From Cesiribacter sp964504565 (lineage in GTDB: Bacteria; Bacteroidota; Bacteroidia; Cytophagales; Cyclobacteriaceae): DNA of 64,000 nt. Shown one piece after another: positions 52,004 through 61,774 of this stretch (the first letter of the stretch is position 1; the number at the start of each line of letters is the position of its first letter). The translations under genes and the position numbers were made by a program. The notes below the pieces were generated by a model, which was given only the letters and a program-made list of their open reading frames with translations, was not told the DNA's origin and ran no database searches. The stretch lies in assembly GCA_964504565.1 (NCBI GenBank), contig CAZDEY010000003.1:255956-319955 (forward strand), given 5' to 3'.

Positions 52004-55000
52004 ATGCTCCCCCCCGAAAAGCCCTTTACCATTTACCGATCTTCCGCCGGGTCGGGTAAAACCTATACTCTTACGCGGGAATACCTAAAACTGGCTCTGC
52101 GCAACCCGCAATACTTTCGCACTATACTGGCAGTAACCTTTACCAATAAGGCTACGCAGGAAATGAAAAGCCGGATTATTGAAACCCTGCACGCCCTTAG
52201 CGAAGGCCACCCGCACGGCATGCGCAGCGAACTAATGGAGGCTACCGGCCTTACCGCTAACCAGTTACAGGAACGGGCCCTGGTAGTGCGCTCGGCTATC
52301 CTGCATAACTATTCGCACTTTGCAGTCAGCACCATCGATAGTTTTTTTCAGAAGATTGTTCGCTCCTTTGCTAAGGAAATTGGCCTGCGCGCCGGCTTTA
52401 GGGTCGAGCTAGATCAGCCTAAGGTTCTGGATGCGCTTATTGATGGGCTGATGGAGCAGGTTGGTCAGGATAAGCAGTTAACCACCTGGCTCACCCAATT
52501 TTCCGAAGAACAATTAGACGAAGGCAAAAGCTGGGATATTCGACGGAGTATTCGTAGCCTGGCCGGCGAAATTTTCAGCGAGGGTTTTAAGCAGCACGAA
52601 CCTGAATTGCAAAAACTGGCTACCGAAAAGAACGCACTAAGTAAGTTGTTAGGTCAATTAAAAAAAGTTCGGCAGGACTACGAAACCAAAATGGACAGGA
52701 TTGGCCGCGAAGCCAATGAGGCAATGCTGAACGGCGGCTTCGATACCAAAGACTTTGCCTACGGTGCCAGCGGGGTAGCTGGTCACTTCACCAAAATTTT
52801 AAAGGATAAGAAGGATTACGTGCCCGGAAAAAGGGCATTAGAAGCCTTGGAAGATCCGGAAAAGTGGGCCTCGAAGAGCAATAAGCAACGCGATGCGGTT
52901 ATAACCTTTGCCTCTACAAACATGCAGGGTTTGCTGCAGGAAGCCGTTGACTTGTATCGGGCTGAGCATAGAATCTATGAGTCGGCTAAGGTGGTACAGC
53001 AAAATATTTATACCCTGGGCATTCTTACCAACTTAACCAAGCTGCTTGAAGACTACCGGGAAACTGAGGATGTGCTGCTTATTTCGGATACTGCAGTTTT
53101 TCTGCGAGAAATTATAGGCGAAACCGAAACCCCCTTTATTTACGAGAAAACCGGCTCCTATTTCCAGCATTTTTTAATTGATGAATTTCAGGATACCAGT
53201 GGTTTTCAGTGGGAAAATTTTCGTCCGTTAGTAAGCAACTCGCTGGCGGCCGGCAACCAAAACCTGATTGTGGGCGATGTAAAGCAAAGCATTTACCGCT
53301 GGCGCGGAGGTAACTGGAAATTATTACTGGAAAAAATTGAGCAGGACATTGGCTCGCCCAGTACCCAGATAAAGCAACTGGTCCAGAACTGGCGCAGTTG
53401 CCCGCTGATCATCGACTTCAATAACAGCCTGTTCCAGCGCGCGGCTGAAGAACTGCAAACCGTTTGCCTGGAAAAAGTTTCGGAAAATACCGAAGAGCTG
53501 GAAATGAGTGTGCTGGAATTTGAAGCCCACCAGCTTAGCCGGGCCTATCAGGATGTAGCCCAGGATTTCCCTAAGCAAAAATCGGCCCAGCCTTGCGGGT
53601 ACATAGAAAGCAACTTTCTGGATGACAAAGAGGAAGAACAGCACTGGAAAGAACTGGCCCAGCAGGCAATGCTGGAAAAGGTAAAAGTGCTGCAGGATAA
53701 CGGCTATCAGCCCCGCGATATAACCATTTTGGTGCGCAGCAATGGTGATGGTAAGGAACTAGCCGATATACTGATGCAGGCTGAGCAGCAAAGAACGGAT
53801 GAGCGGTACTGTTACCGCGTAATTTCGTCGGATGCGCTGTACGTTGATTCCGCAACTTCGGTAAAGTTAATGCTAGGAGCTTTGAGGTTGCTAAACAACC
53901 CGGAGGATGCCATTACCCGGGTAACTCTGGCCTATGATTATCAGCGGTATATACTTGAGCGGGCCGACCTACACCACCACGATCTTTTTGCCAAACTAGG
54001 TGCCGAGGATGGCTTAGCTGAGTGGGGCAAGCAGTACCTTCCCGCCGGTTTCATTGATCGTTTATCGCATCTCAGCAAGCTACCGCTCTACGAGCTCACC
54101 GAAACCTTTATCCGGATATTTGGCCTGGAAAAGCTGGAAGGTGAATGGGCGTATATTCAGGCTTTTCAGGATGCGGTACTTCGCTACGGATTAGACGAGC
54201 GCGGCGATGTTGACTCTTTTCTGGAATGGTGGCTGGAAACCGGTAGCCGCCGTACAGTGCAAATTAGCGATGAGGTAAATGCTATTCGGATATTAACGGT
54301 GCATACTAGCAAAGGTCTGCAGTTTAAAGCAGTGCTAATGCCCTACTGCCAGTGGGAACTTAACCACAAACCTAGCGCTACTAATTACCTCTGGACAAAA
54401 ACCGACACCTATCCACTTAAAGAGGCCGGGGTGCTTCCAATAAAGTACGGTGCCGGCCTAAAGGATACCCTCTTTGCTCAAACCTACTTTTCGGAGATGC
54501 TACAGGCCTTTCTGGATAATTTAAACCTGCTTTACGTAGCTTTTACCCGCGCCGAAAATTGCCTGATAACCTGGTCACCGCTACCCTCACTCAGGGGCAA
54601 CCCGGTGCCGAAAGCCGAGCATGTAAACGGCTTATTGTACCGCATTCTATCCGGTAATCAGCAAACTAGGGATACGGTTATTAAGGGGGAAAGTATAGAT
54701 TTCAGTAAACATTGGAATGGCGATATTTTGCAATTTCAGTTAGGAGAATTGGAAAGGTTAAATGCAAAAAGTTCTGCCGAAGAAGACAATCAATTTAGCC
54801 TGAAAAAGTATGCCAGCAGCCGTTGGCGAAACCGCCTCACCGTTAAGCGCCGAAATGCCAGCCTGGCCCTGGCTACGGATGAAATTGCCGCCGCCCAAAT
54901 TAACTGGAGCCGCACACTGCACACCCTACTTCAGCATATAAAATTGCCGGAAGATTTAGATTCTGCCTTGGAAACTATCTACTACGAAGGCTTAGTAACC

Positions 55001-55351
55001 GAAACCGAACTGCCGGCCGTACGCCGGCAAATGCAAAAGGTTTTTAGCCATCCGGTGGCTGGGCAATGGTTCCAACCGGATTGGAAAGTACGGACTGAAC
55101 TACCCTTACTAACCACCACCGGCACGCTGTTACAACCAGATCGGGTTGTAAGCCGGGATAATTCGGCCATTGTAATTGATTTTCTAGTAGAAGATATACG
55201 CCCGGGCCATACGCGGCGTGTGCAACGGTATATTGACCTACTGCAGAAAATGGGTTTTCGGCAGGTTACCGGCTATACCTTCTATATGAATGAGAGTAAG
55301 GCAGTAGAAGTAACTTCTGGTACCAGTTCTTCGCAAACCACCCTTTTTTAG
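52004..55351 (+). CDS. addA: AddA/RecB-like UvrD-type helicase with degenerate nuclease domain
   Basis: A 1115-residue SF1 helicase. Walker A is SSAGSGKTYT (residues 13-22), KQSIYRWRGG (about 427) and LIDEFQDTSG (about 389) are helicase motifs, and HTSKGLQFKAV (about 767) and LLYVAFTRAEN (about 846) are motifs V and VI. The C-terminal PD-(D/E)XK domain keeps D1046 (QPDRVV) and D1059 (VIDFL), but position 1061 is Leu where the family has Lys, so nuclease activity may be lost. The next gene encodes an AddB partner, and the pair would process double-strand breaks for recombination. The start lies 20 bp after a strong palindrome. Confidence 0.85.
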   Translation: MLPPEKPFTIYRSSAGSGKTYTLTREYLKLALRNPQYFRTILAVTFTNKATQEMKSRIIETLHALSEGHPHGMRSELMEATGLTANQLQERALVVRSAILHNYSHFAVSTIDSFFQKIVRSFAKEIGLRAGFRVELDQPKVLDALIDGLMEQVGQDKQLTTWLTQFSEEQLDEGKSWDIRRSIRSLAGEIFSEGFKQHEPELQKLATEKNALSKLLGQLKKVRQDYETKMDRIGREANEAMLNGGFDTKDFAYGASGVAGHFTKILKDKKDYVPGKRALEALEDPEKWASKSNKQRDAVITFASTNMQGLLQEAVDLYRAEHRIYESAKVVQQNIYTLGILTNLTKLLEDYRETEDVLLISDTAVFLREIIGETETPFIYEKTGSYFQHFLIDEFQDTSGFQWENFRPLVSNSLAAGNQNLIVGDVKQSIYRWRGGNWKLLLEKIEQDIGSPSTQIKQLVQNWRSCPLIIDFNNSLFQRAAEELQTVCLEKVSENTEELEMSVLEFEAHQLSRAYQDVAQDFPKQKSAQPCGYIESNFLDDKEEEQHWKELAQQAMLEKVKVLQDNGYQPRDITILVRSNGDGKELADILMQAEQQRTDERYCYRVISSDALYVDSATSVKLMLGALRLLNNPEDAITRVTLAYDYQRYILERADLHHHDLFAKLGAEDGLAEWGKQYLPAGFIDRLSHLSKLPLYELTETFIRIFGLEKLEGEWAYIQAFQDAVLRYGLDERGDVDSFLEWWLETGSRRTVQISDEVNAIRILTVHTSKGLQFKAVLMPYCQWELNHKPSATNYLWTKTDTYPLKEAGVLPIKYGAGLKDTLFAQTYFSEMLQAFLDNLNLLYVAFTRAENCLITWSPLPSLRGNPVPKAEHVNGLLYRILSGNQQTRDTVIKGESIDFSKHWNGDILQFQLGELERLNAKSSAEEDNQFSLKKYASSRWRNRLTVKRRNASLALATDEIAAAQINWSRTLHTLLQHIKLPEDLDSALETIYYEGLVTETELPAVRRQMQKVFSHPVAGQWFQPDWKVRTELPLLTTTGTLLQPDRVVSRDNSAIVIDFLVEDIRPGHTRRVQRYIDLLQKMGFRQVTGYTFYMNESKAVEVTSGTSSSQTTLF

Positions 55352-55368
55352 CTCCTAAATCCATCGGA

Positions 55369-58329
55369 ATGAAAAGTTTTCTACACGAGGTATCGGAATA
55401 TATAGGTAACCGTTTTAAGCCGGAGGAGCTGGAAAATGTAACAGTTGTGTTTCCTACCCGACGGGCGGGCCTGTTCTTTCAGCAAACCCTGGCGCAGCAT
55501 CTAAACCAGCCGGTATGGTCGCCCCGCACCCTTACGTTAGAGGAGTTCGGGCAATCGTTTAGTAGCCTGCAACCGGCCGATTCCTTACTACTGGTTTTTA
55601 AGCTTTATGAAGTTTACAAATCCCTGGCACCCACTGAAGAAAGCTTCGACAAGTTTTTCTTTTGGGGAGAAATGCTTCTGCAGGATTTTGACCAGACCGA
55701 TCACTACCTGATTGATGCGCGGATGCTGTTTACTAACGTGGAGCAACTAAACGCTATTGATCAGTTACCCGACTACCTTAGCCCCGAACAGTTAGAGGTA
55801 ATTAGGTGGTTTTGGCAAAGCTTTAGCGCCGAGGGCAGCACCCACCAGAGCAGTTTTACCAAACTTTGGCAAATACTCCACGGAGTTTACCAAAAGTTTA
55901 CCGCTCAACTAAAGGCGGAGGGTATTGGCTATTCCGGTATGCTCTTTCGCGAAGTGGTCGAACTGTGCAAAACTACCGGCCTGGAGTATAAGGGTCAGGT
56001 TATTTTTGCCGGACTTAACGAACTAACCTCCGCTGAAAGTAGGCTCATAAAATATTTCATCCAGAACCACGGCGCGGTTACGTTATGGGATCAGGATGCC
56101 TACTACCTAAACGATGAACGGCAGGAAGCCGGGTATTTTCTTCGTCGGCATCAGGCTAAAACAGAATTTAAGCAGCCTCAAGAATTTGAAGGAACCGCAA
56201 ATGGACTAAAAAATAACCCGCCTAACATACTCCTAACCGGGGTACCGTTGGAAGTTGGCCAAGCCAAAGCCCTGAGCCAACAATTAGCCGAATGCCTAAA
56301 CGGCAGCAGCAAAATTGATCCGGAACGAACCGCTATTGTTCTGCCAGACGAGCACCTGTTATTTCCGGTACTCCACTCCCTACCCGATTACTACGAGGAT
56401 AAGAGCGGAAAGCAGCACGCGCTGAATAGCCTGAACGTTACCATGGGCTATCCGCTGCGTAATACTGCATTGTATAGTTTGGTAGAATCGCTGGTAAATT
56501 TACAGGAAAGCGTTCAAAATGAGGATGTAAAGACCAGCCAGATTTCGGTATATTTCCATCACCGGGCAGTACTGGCCTGCCTGCGCCACCCCTATATTTA
56601 CTACACCAATCAGGAGCTGGCCCGAAAAATTATTCTGGAAATTGAGCAGAAAAACCTGGTTAGGCTTAATAGTGAGTGGCTAAGCCGGCAATCAGATTTG
56701 TACTCGCTTCTATTTAAAAAGGCTATAGGTATACAAAACCTATTCGATTACCTTCTGCAGATTTTAGAGGCAATTAGCGACTGGCTCACCGAGGAACACT
56801 ACCAGGAACCCGCCATTGAGCAGGAATTTATATATCAGTTCTTTACCCACCTGAAACGCCTACGCGAACTGGTCAACAAGCAGCGACTAGAACTTCGAAT
56901 GTCGGTTTTCCTGAAGCTGTTACGCCAAATCATTCAGCAGCAAAAATTGCCATTTTCCGGCGAGCCGTTAGGTGGCTTACAAATTATGGGCGTACTGGAA
57001 ACCCGGGCGCTGGATTTCGATAACCTGTTCATATTAAGTATGAATGAGGGTAGCTTCCCTCCTACGGCTTCGGGCGGTAGTTTTATACCCTATAACCTGC
57101 GGCGGGGCTATGGCCTGCCAACCATAGATCAGTCGGATGCAGCCTACGCCTACTACTTTTACCGGATGATTCAGCGCGCTAAAAACGTGCATATCTTCTA
57201 TAATACTTCCAGCGCCAACGGCCTAAACGGAGAACCGAGCCGGCTGTTGTACCAACTTCTTTACGAATCGGGTTTTCCGGTTAAGCAAAAGGTACTCACC
57301 CATAAAATAGACTTAGGCCGCCGACATCCAATTAGTATACCTAAGGAGGAGGATGTTATGGATCGTCTATACCAGTACCTGGTTACCGCCAACAATTCGG
57401 GCAAGCGGTTTACCCCTTCGGCCATTAATATCTACCTGGATTGTACCCTAAAATTTTACTTTCGCTACGTAGCTAGAATTCAGGAGCCGGAAGAAGTTGA
57501 AGAAGAAATTGATGCCGCCATATTCGGGAATATGGTGCATGAAACCTTAGAACAGGTTTACAAATTGCTAATTGCGAAAAAAGGCAATAATGAGGTTTCC
57601 GAAGAAGATTTTCGATTTCTTAAGCTCAGCCTTCCCGAAGCGGTAGATTATGCCTACGCTAATCATTTCCGACACGAAAAAAATAAGGTCAAACCTAAGG
57701 GGCGTAACCTTATAATCCATAAAATTATACATAAGCTAGCTGCCGAAGTATTAAAGCTTGACGAGCGCTACGCCCCCTTTGAAATAGTAGCCCTAGAGAG
57801 CAAAAGTGGGGCCGGCGGCAAGCGGGAACCCAACCAGTATACTATGGGTGTACCCGTGCTGGTAGATAACCAATACCGGGCAGTAGGCCTTACCGGCATT
57901 ATTGACCGGATAGATAAAAAAGAAGATGTAATCAGGATTCTGGATTACAAGACGGGGCGTGATGAAACCGGTTTCACCACTATTCAGGATCTTTTTGACC
58001 GGAATAGTACCAGCCGAAACAAGGCGGCCATGCAGACTATTTTATACGGTTTACTGTACCTAAGTAGTAAGCCAAATACGCCGGATAGGGTTGTAGCTGG
58101 TTTATATAATAGCAAACAACTTTTCGATGAGGCTTTCTCCTGGCAGCTTGAGCACAAAAATTCCGGTATTAAAGAACGGTTAAGCGATGTGCGTAGCGTA
58201 GAGCAAGAGTTTATGGGGGAACTAGCTACCCTACTACAGGAAATTATGAACCCGGAAGTAGCCTTCAAACAAACCGATGACGAAAAGAAATGTAGTTATT
58301 GCCCCTACCAAACAATCTGCCACAAATAA
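55369..58329 (+). CDS. addB: AddB-like PD-(D/E)XK nuclease subunit
   Basis: A 986-residue protein with an inactive helicase-like N-terminal part (VVFPTRRAGLFFQQTL near residue 24, no Walker A lysine). The C-terminal nuclease domain has D846, D859 and K861 (ILDYKTGRD). Cysteines near 692 (YLDCTLKF) and at 975, 978 and 984 (CSYCPYQTIC) match the four-Cys iron-sulfur cluster of AddB nucleases. It starts 17 bp after addA and a terminator follows its stop. The intact site here contrasts with the substituted one in AddA, so this subunit may be the only nuclease of the complex. Confidence 0.85.
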   Translation: MKSFLHEVSEYIGNRFKPEELENVTVVFPTRRAGLFFQQTLAQHLNQPVWSPRTLTLEEFGQSFSSLQPADSLLLVFKLYEVYKSLAPTEESFDKFFFWGEMLLQDFDQTDHYLIDARMLFTNVEQLNAIDQLPDYLSPEQLEVIRWFWQSFSAEGSTHQSSFTKLWQILHGVYQKFTAQLKAEGIGYSGMLFREVVELCKTTGLEYKGQVIFAGLNELTSAESRLIKYFIQNHGAVTLWDQDAYYLNDERQEAGYFLRRHQAKTEFKQPQEFEGTANGLKNNPPNILLTGVPLEVGQAKALSQQLAECLNGSSKIDPERTAIVLPDEHLLFPVLHSLPDYYEDKSGKQHALNSLNVTMGYPLRNTALYSLVESLVNLQESVQNEDVKTSQISVYFHHRAVLACLRHPYIYYTNQELARKIILEIEQKNLVRLNSEWLSRQSDLYSLLFKKAIGIQNLFDYLLQILEAISDWLTEEHYQEPAIEQEFIYQFFTHLKRLRELVNKQRLELRMSVFLKLLRQIIQQQKLPFSGEPLGGLQIMGVLETRALDFDNLFILSMNEGSFPPTASGGSFIPYNLRRGYGLPTIDQSDAAYAYYFYRMIQRAKNVHIFYNTSSANGLNGEPSRLLYQLLYESGFPVKQKVLTHKIDLGRRHPISIPKEEDVMDRLYQYLVTANNSGKRFTPSAINIYLDCTLKFYFRYVARIQEPEEVEEEIDAAIFGNMVHETLEQVYKLLIAKKGNNEVSEEDFRFLKLSLPEAVDYAYANHFRHEKNKVKPKGRNLIIHKIIHKLAAEVLKLDERYAPFEIVALESKSGAGGKREPNQYTMGVPVLVDNQYRAVGLTGIIDRIDKKEDVIRILDYKTGRDETGFTTIQDLFDRNSTSRNKAAMQTILYGLLYLSSKPNTPDRVVAGLYNSKQLFDEAFSWQLEHKNSGIKERLSDVRSVEQEFMGELATLLQEIMNPEVAFKQTDDEKKCSYCPYQTICHK

Positions 58330-58333
58330 AAAA

Positions 58334-58362
58334 CAGCACCCAAAAGGTGCTGCATTTTATTT
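58334..58362 (+). terminator. intrinsic terminator after addB
   Basis: CAGCACC (58334-58340) and GGTGCTG (58346-58352) pair around a 5-nt loop (CAAAA), then ATTTTATTTATTT. It is 5 bp past the addB stop. Confidence 0.85.
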
Positions 58363-58988
58363 ATTTCCAACTTTAACCAACTTTCAACCAATTGGCTGCG
58401 ATAGGCAACCGTTTCTATGATTTAAAATTAACAACACAAAGTTGCGGAAAAAATCTACAAATACCAATTACCCTACATAAGTCTTTTTTTCCGAGACCGG
58501 TAAAAGTTTATTGTATACAGGAATTCAGTGTAAATAGACGGTCATCAATCTCACCCGAGGTAGTTCAAATGACATCGTAAAATGATCTTTGACCCCACAT
58601 TAAGTCGGAAGCTTGACGGGCACGAAATTTTTTTCCCGTGCTACCAAAGGCCCAGATTTAGTAAAGTTTCTGAATAACCTATTTAAAATTTAATCTGCAG
58701 ACTATTATAGACTATAATCGCTACGTCAGCCTCGCCAGCAGCTAACATTACTAAGGTTAAAAAATGGTTGTTTCCGGAATGAACTTCTGAAAAATCTAAT
58801 TAGTTGGTTAACTTAAAATTTTTGTAAGCGCCGGATCTAATCGTTTCTTATTAAGTAGAACGTCGATAATACCTAGCTAAACTGTATCCAATCGCCAACT
58901 ATTTAGAACGGGAGTAAATTATACCATAGGTGAAACACTAGCACCCCAAGTAGCAGTATACTAGTGTACTAATTAATTTTTTAATATT
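58363..58988. other. gene-free region of about 620 bp
   Basis: No credible gene is seen on either strand. The one open frame of 62 codons (58392-58580, TTG start) has no family resemblance. The stretch is AT-rich, with a short imperfect inverted pair (GGGCACG near 58617 and CCGTGCT near 58636) and a CCAACTTT direct repeat at its left end. I see no tRNA, riboswitch or repeat array. It probably carries the promoter of the small cysteine protein gene and might hide a small RNA. Confidence 0.45.
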
Positions 58989-59228
58989 ATGGAAGCTGTA
59001 TGTAATAACTGCTCTCACTGGGAGGAGACCAATAAAATAAAACAAGAGAAACAAGGATCTTTTGGGTTGTGTAACGAGCTTACCGATACCCATATCAATG
59101 ACCCGGAATATGTAATACCGGTACTAAATGAAGGCCGGGCAGTTCAAGAATCTAACGGCCATTTTGAAATGATTACCGGTGCCAACTTTGGTTGTAACCA
59201 CTTTGACGAACGAACCAATAGGTTCTAA
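58989..59228 (+). CDS. small cysteine-containing protein of unknown function
   Basis: A 79-residue protein. CNNCSHW (residues 5-11), GLCNEL (about 26-31) and FGCNHF (about 67-72) give four cysteines in a C-x2-C ... C ... C arrangement with a nearby His, so it may bind zinc or another metal. No signal peptide is present. It stands alone: 660 bp from the addB stop on the left and a strong terminator directly after. I recall short Bacteroidota proteins of this C-x2-C-x-W/G-x-C/G-C type, but no function. Confidence 0.65.
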   Translation: MEAVCNNCSHWEETNKIKQEKQGSFGLCNELTDTHINDPEYVIPVLNEGRAVQESNGHFEMITGANFGCNHFDERTNRF

Positions 59229-59253
59229 TTAATCTGGAAAATTTTGTAATTTG

Positions 59254-59288
59254 AGCGGATAGACCGTAAGGTTTGTCCGCTTTTTATT
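59254..59288 (+). terminator. intrinsic terminator after the small cysteine protein
   Basis: AGCGGATAGACC (59254-59265) and GGTTTGTCCGCT (59270-59281) form a 12-bp stem with two G-U pairs and a GTAA tetraloop, followed by TTTTATTTT. Confidence 0.9.
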
Positions 59289-59402
59289 TTACAATGTTAT
59301 CCGTATTCTGTCACAAAACCATTATAAGTTTTGTCATTACTACAGAAGGGGTTACTAACTCCTTCGGCTGATACTTATTACCTGATTGACTATTGATATA
59401 CT

Positions 59403-60398
59403 ATGGTTTCAACTGAAACACTTTCACCTTCGCGCCTGGAGGTAATGCAATACCTTGAGCCTTTTATTGAGGAGCAAATTCCTAAGTTTTTAAAAACCGT
59501 AGAACAGAGCTGGCAGCCCGCTGACTTGCTGCCTGATGCCCGCGATGAAAATTTTATAGACCAAATTAAAGAACTTCAGGAACGGGCGATGGAATTGCCC
59601 TACGATTTTTGGGCCGTACTGATTGGTGATACAATAACTGAAGAAGCCCTGCCGACCTACGAAGCCTGGCTAGTAAGCATTGAAGGAATTAGCGAGCAAA
59701 CCAACTCGCCCTGGATGCGCTGGGTACGGGCCTGGACGGCCGAAGAAAACCGGCACGGCGACTTACTAAACCGCTACTTATACCTGAGCGGACGTATAGA
59801 TATGAAAGAGGTTGAAATTAGTACGCAGTACCTTATTTCCGAAGGCTTCGATCTGCAAACCTCCGGCGACCCCTACCGCAGTTTTGTATATACTTCATTT
59901 CAAGAATTAGCCACCAACTATTCCCACGGACGGGTTGCTGCCCTGGCCAAGGATGCCGACAATCCCGGCTTGGCCAAAATCTGCGCCACAATAGCCGGCG
60001 ATGAGATGCGCCATGCCCGAGCATATTCAGCTTTCATTAAGAAGATTTTTGAAGTTGACCCCGATGAAATGATGCTGGCTTTCGCCGATATGATGAAGAA
60101 AAAAATTGTAATGCCGGCCCACTTTATGCGCGAATCGGATAGCCAGGTAGGCCAAACCTTCGATCACTTTAGTAATGCCGCCCAACGTTTGGGAGTATAT
60201 ACGGCTATGGACTACGTGCAAATTATGAGAAAACTAATAAAGCAGTGGAAAGTAGAAGAGATAGGAGCCCTTAGCTCAGAAGCCGAAAAAGCCCGGGAGT
60301 ATTTGCTTGCTTTACCCGACCGCTTGGAACGTTTGGCTGGAAGGCTCAGAATGCCCAAACTGGACTACGAATTTAGCTGGATCGGAAAGCGATACTAG
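59403..60398 (+). CDS. acyl-ACP desaturase
   Basis: A 331-residue soluble di-iron desaturase (stearoyl-ACP desaturase type). The iron ligands appear in the paired helices: TEEALPTYE (about residues 79-87), EENRHG (114-119), E168 in FQELATNYSHG, and DEMRHA (200-205). It inserts a double bond into acyl chains bound to acyl carrier protein, using ferredoxin and oxygen, and so supplies membrane unsaturated lipids. The gene is a single unit, preceded by a terminator and followed by one. An ATG at 59403 gives an N-terminus that is standard for the bacterial subgroup. Confidence 0.92.
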   Translation: MVSTETLSPSRLEVMQYLEPFIEEQIPKFLKTVEQSWQPADLLPDARDENFIDQIKELQERAMELPYDFWAVLIGDTITEEALPTYEAWLVSIEGISEQTNSPWMRWVRAWTAEENRHGDLLNRYLYLSGRIDMKEVEISTQYLISEGFDLQTSGDPYRSFVYTSFQELATNYSHGRVAALAKDADNPGLAKICATIAGDEMRHARAYSAFIKKIFEVDPDEMMLAFADMMKKKIVMPAHFMRESDSQVGQTFDHFSNAAQRLGVYTAMDYVQIMRKLIKQWKVEEIGALSSEAEKAREYLLALPDRLERLAGRLRMPKLDYEFSWIGKRY

Positions 60399-60419
60399 TA
60401 GAAAGTTTATTAGAATTAA

Positions 60420-60450
60420 GCCGTTTACTAACCCGTGAACGGCCTTTTTT
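60420..60450 (+). terminator. intrinsic terminator after the desaturase gene
   Basis: GCCGTTTAC (60420-60428) and GTGAACGGC (60435-60443) form a 9-bp stem with one G-U pair, followed by a run of six T. Confidence 0.85.
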
Positions 60451-60498
60451 AGGTAATATCCGGGCGCTTTAAATAGCAGGTAAAACTTTAGTTTTAAG

Positions 60499-61635
60499 CT
60501 ATTTGGATTGAGCTAACAAACTGATATATAATCCTTCAATTTGCTTTACCATAGGGTCTAGCGTATAGTTTTGGACTACAGTTTCCAGGGCTGCTTTCCC
60601 CAATGCGCGAGCTTTCTGAGGATTTTGGGCCGCGTAAACCATTTTTTCGGCTATTGCTGCCGGTTTATCGTTCGGTACGGTCCAACCGTTAGTTTCGTCA
60701 GTAATTAGCTCGCAATTGGCCGGTATATCCGACACCAAACAGGCCTTCTGCATGGCCATAGCTTCCATAACCCCAATTGGCAGCCCTTCCCATAGAGAAG
60801 GTAAAACGTATAAATCTACCGCCGAGAGTATAGCCGGAACGTCAGTTCTAAAATCTAGGAAGGTTACTGCTTCATCCAAGTTATTCGAATCTATAAACTC
60901 CAGCATTCGCTGTTTTAATTCGCCGGTTCCGACCAGCAAAAAATGCAGCTTGGGTTCTTGTTCGTACGCCAGTTTAATAGCCTCCAGCAGTACCAATGGG
61001 TTCTTCTGTTTGGTCATGCGCACAATATAGCCGACCAGAAATTTTTCATCCGATATGCTAAGTTCCTGTCTTATATCTGGGTAATAGCCCTGAGCATTGA
61101 ATTTGGTAAGGTCTACTCCATTAGAAATTACCACGCTATTATCTAACTCGAAAAGCTTTTTTCCTTCAGTTTGGTTAGCGTGGCTAACGCATATAGTTTG
61201 CGTAGCTTTTCCGCACAGAAATTTTTCTGATTTAGTACGAAGCCTAAACATAAGCTTACCCAAACCCGGGTGAAACGACCAGCCGTGTACAGTGTAAACT
61301 AACGGCAGGTTATGTAGGTGAGCACTATGATAGGAGTTTGATGCCGCCCGGGTTCCGTGCGCGTGTACCAGATCAATTTCTTCTTCCTGAATTATCTTGT
61401 TCAGCTGCTTACGGACTAAGGGGTTGAAGGGTTTGGTCGTAGGCACTACGTAAACGCTTACGCCCATATCGCGCAGGCGGTCAGTCATTTCCCCATCAGT
61501 AAAGCTAACCACTACCGGCCTAAACTTATTTCTATCCAGCCGAGAAACTAACGAAAGAACGTGTGATTCCCCGCCGCCAATTTTGCCTTGGCGTATAGTC
61601 ATTAATATGCTGGGTTTATAAGTGGAGGCCGCCAT
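60499..61635 (-). CDS. glycosyltransferase family 4 protein
   Basis: A 378-residue GT-B enzyme. The N-terminal acceptor half opens with IRQGKIGGGESHVLSLVSRL (residues ~13-32), and VHAHGTRAASNSYHSA follows near 92. The nucleotide-sugar half has VVISNGVDLTKF (about 166-177), VGYIVRMTKQKNPLVLLEAI (about 199-218) and the EX7E motif in LWEGLPIGVMEAMA (about 286-299). It likely adds a hexose to a surface polysaccharide, lipid or small molecule. There are no neighbouring polysaccharide genes, so the acceptor is unknown. No membrane segment is present. A promoter-like box lies about 30 bp upstream. Confidence 0.88.
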   Translation of the reverse strand: MAASTYKPSILMTIRQGKIGGGESHVLSLVSRLDRNKFRPVVVSFTDGEMTDRLRDMGVSVYVVPTTKPFNPLVRKQLNKIIQEEEIDLVHAHGTRAASNSYHSAHLHNLPLVYTVHGWSFHPGLGKLMFRLRTKSEKFLCGKATQTICVSHANQTEGKKLFELDNSVVISNGVDLTKFNAQGYYPDIRQELSISDEKFLVGYIVRMTKQKNPLVLLEAIKLAYEQEPKLHFLLVGTGELKQRMLEFIDSNNLDEAVTFLDFRTDVPAILSAVDLYVLPSLWEGLPIGVMEAMAMQKACLVSDIPANCELITDETNGWTVPNDKPAAIAEKMVYAAQNPQKARALGKAALETVVQNYTLDPMVKQIEGLYISLLAQSK

Positions 61636-61663
61636 AGAGGGTTATAGTTTCTTACAACATTGC

Positions 61664-61671
61664 CAAAGCTA
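61664..61671 (-). promoter_or_regulatory. putative minus-7 promoter box of the GT4 gene
   Basis: The minus strand reads TAGCTTTG, a perfect TAnnTTTG match, giving a leader of roughly 22 nt to the ATG at 61635. No good TTG is seen upstream. Confidence 0.4.
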
Positions 61672-61720
61672 AGGTAAAATATAAAAGTATATCCGGATAC
61701 TTTAAATTAGCTTGGTTCTA

Positions 61721-61750
61721 AAACAAAAAAATGCCCGGTATTACCGGGCT
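61721..61750 (-). terminator. intrinsic terminator of trxA
   Basis: On the minus strand GCCCGGT and ACCGGGC (61743-61749 and 61733-61739) form a 7-bp GC-rich stem with a 3-nt loop, followed by A then TTTTTTTGTTTT. It lies about 25 bp after the thioredoxin stop codon. Confidence 0.9.
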
Positions 61751-61774
61751 ATCAACTTCAAGTTAGAGAATAAA

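Noticed and set aside
58392..58580. Open frame of 62 codons with TTG start after addB
   Set aside because: No start context, no family resemblance and low coding-like composition; kept as intergenic.
58610..58645. Possible hairpin GGGCACG ... CCGTGCT in the gene-free region
   Set aside because: Only about five pairs hold; too weak to call a terminator or RNA element.
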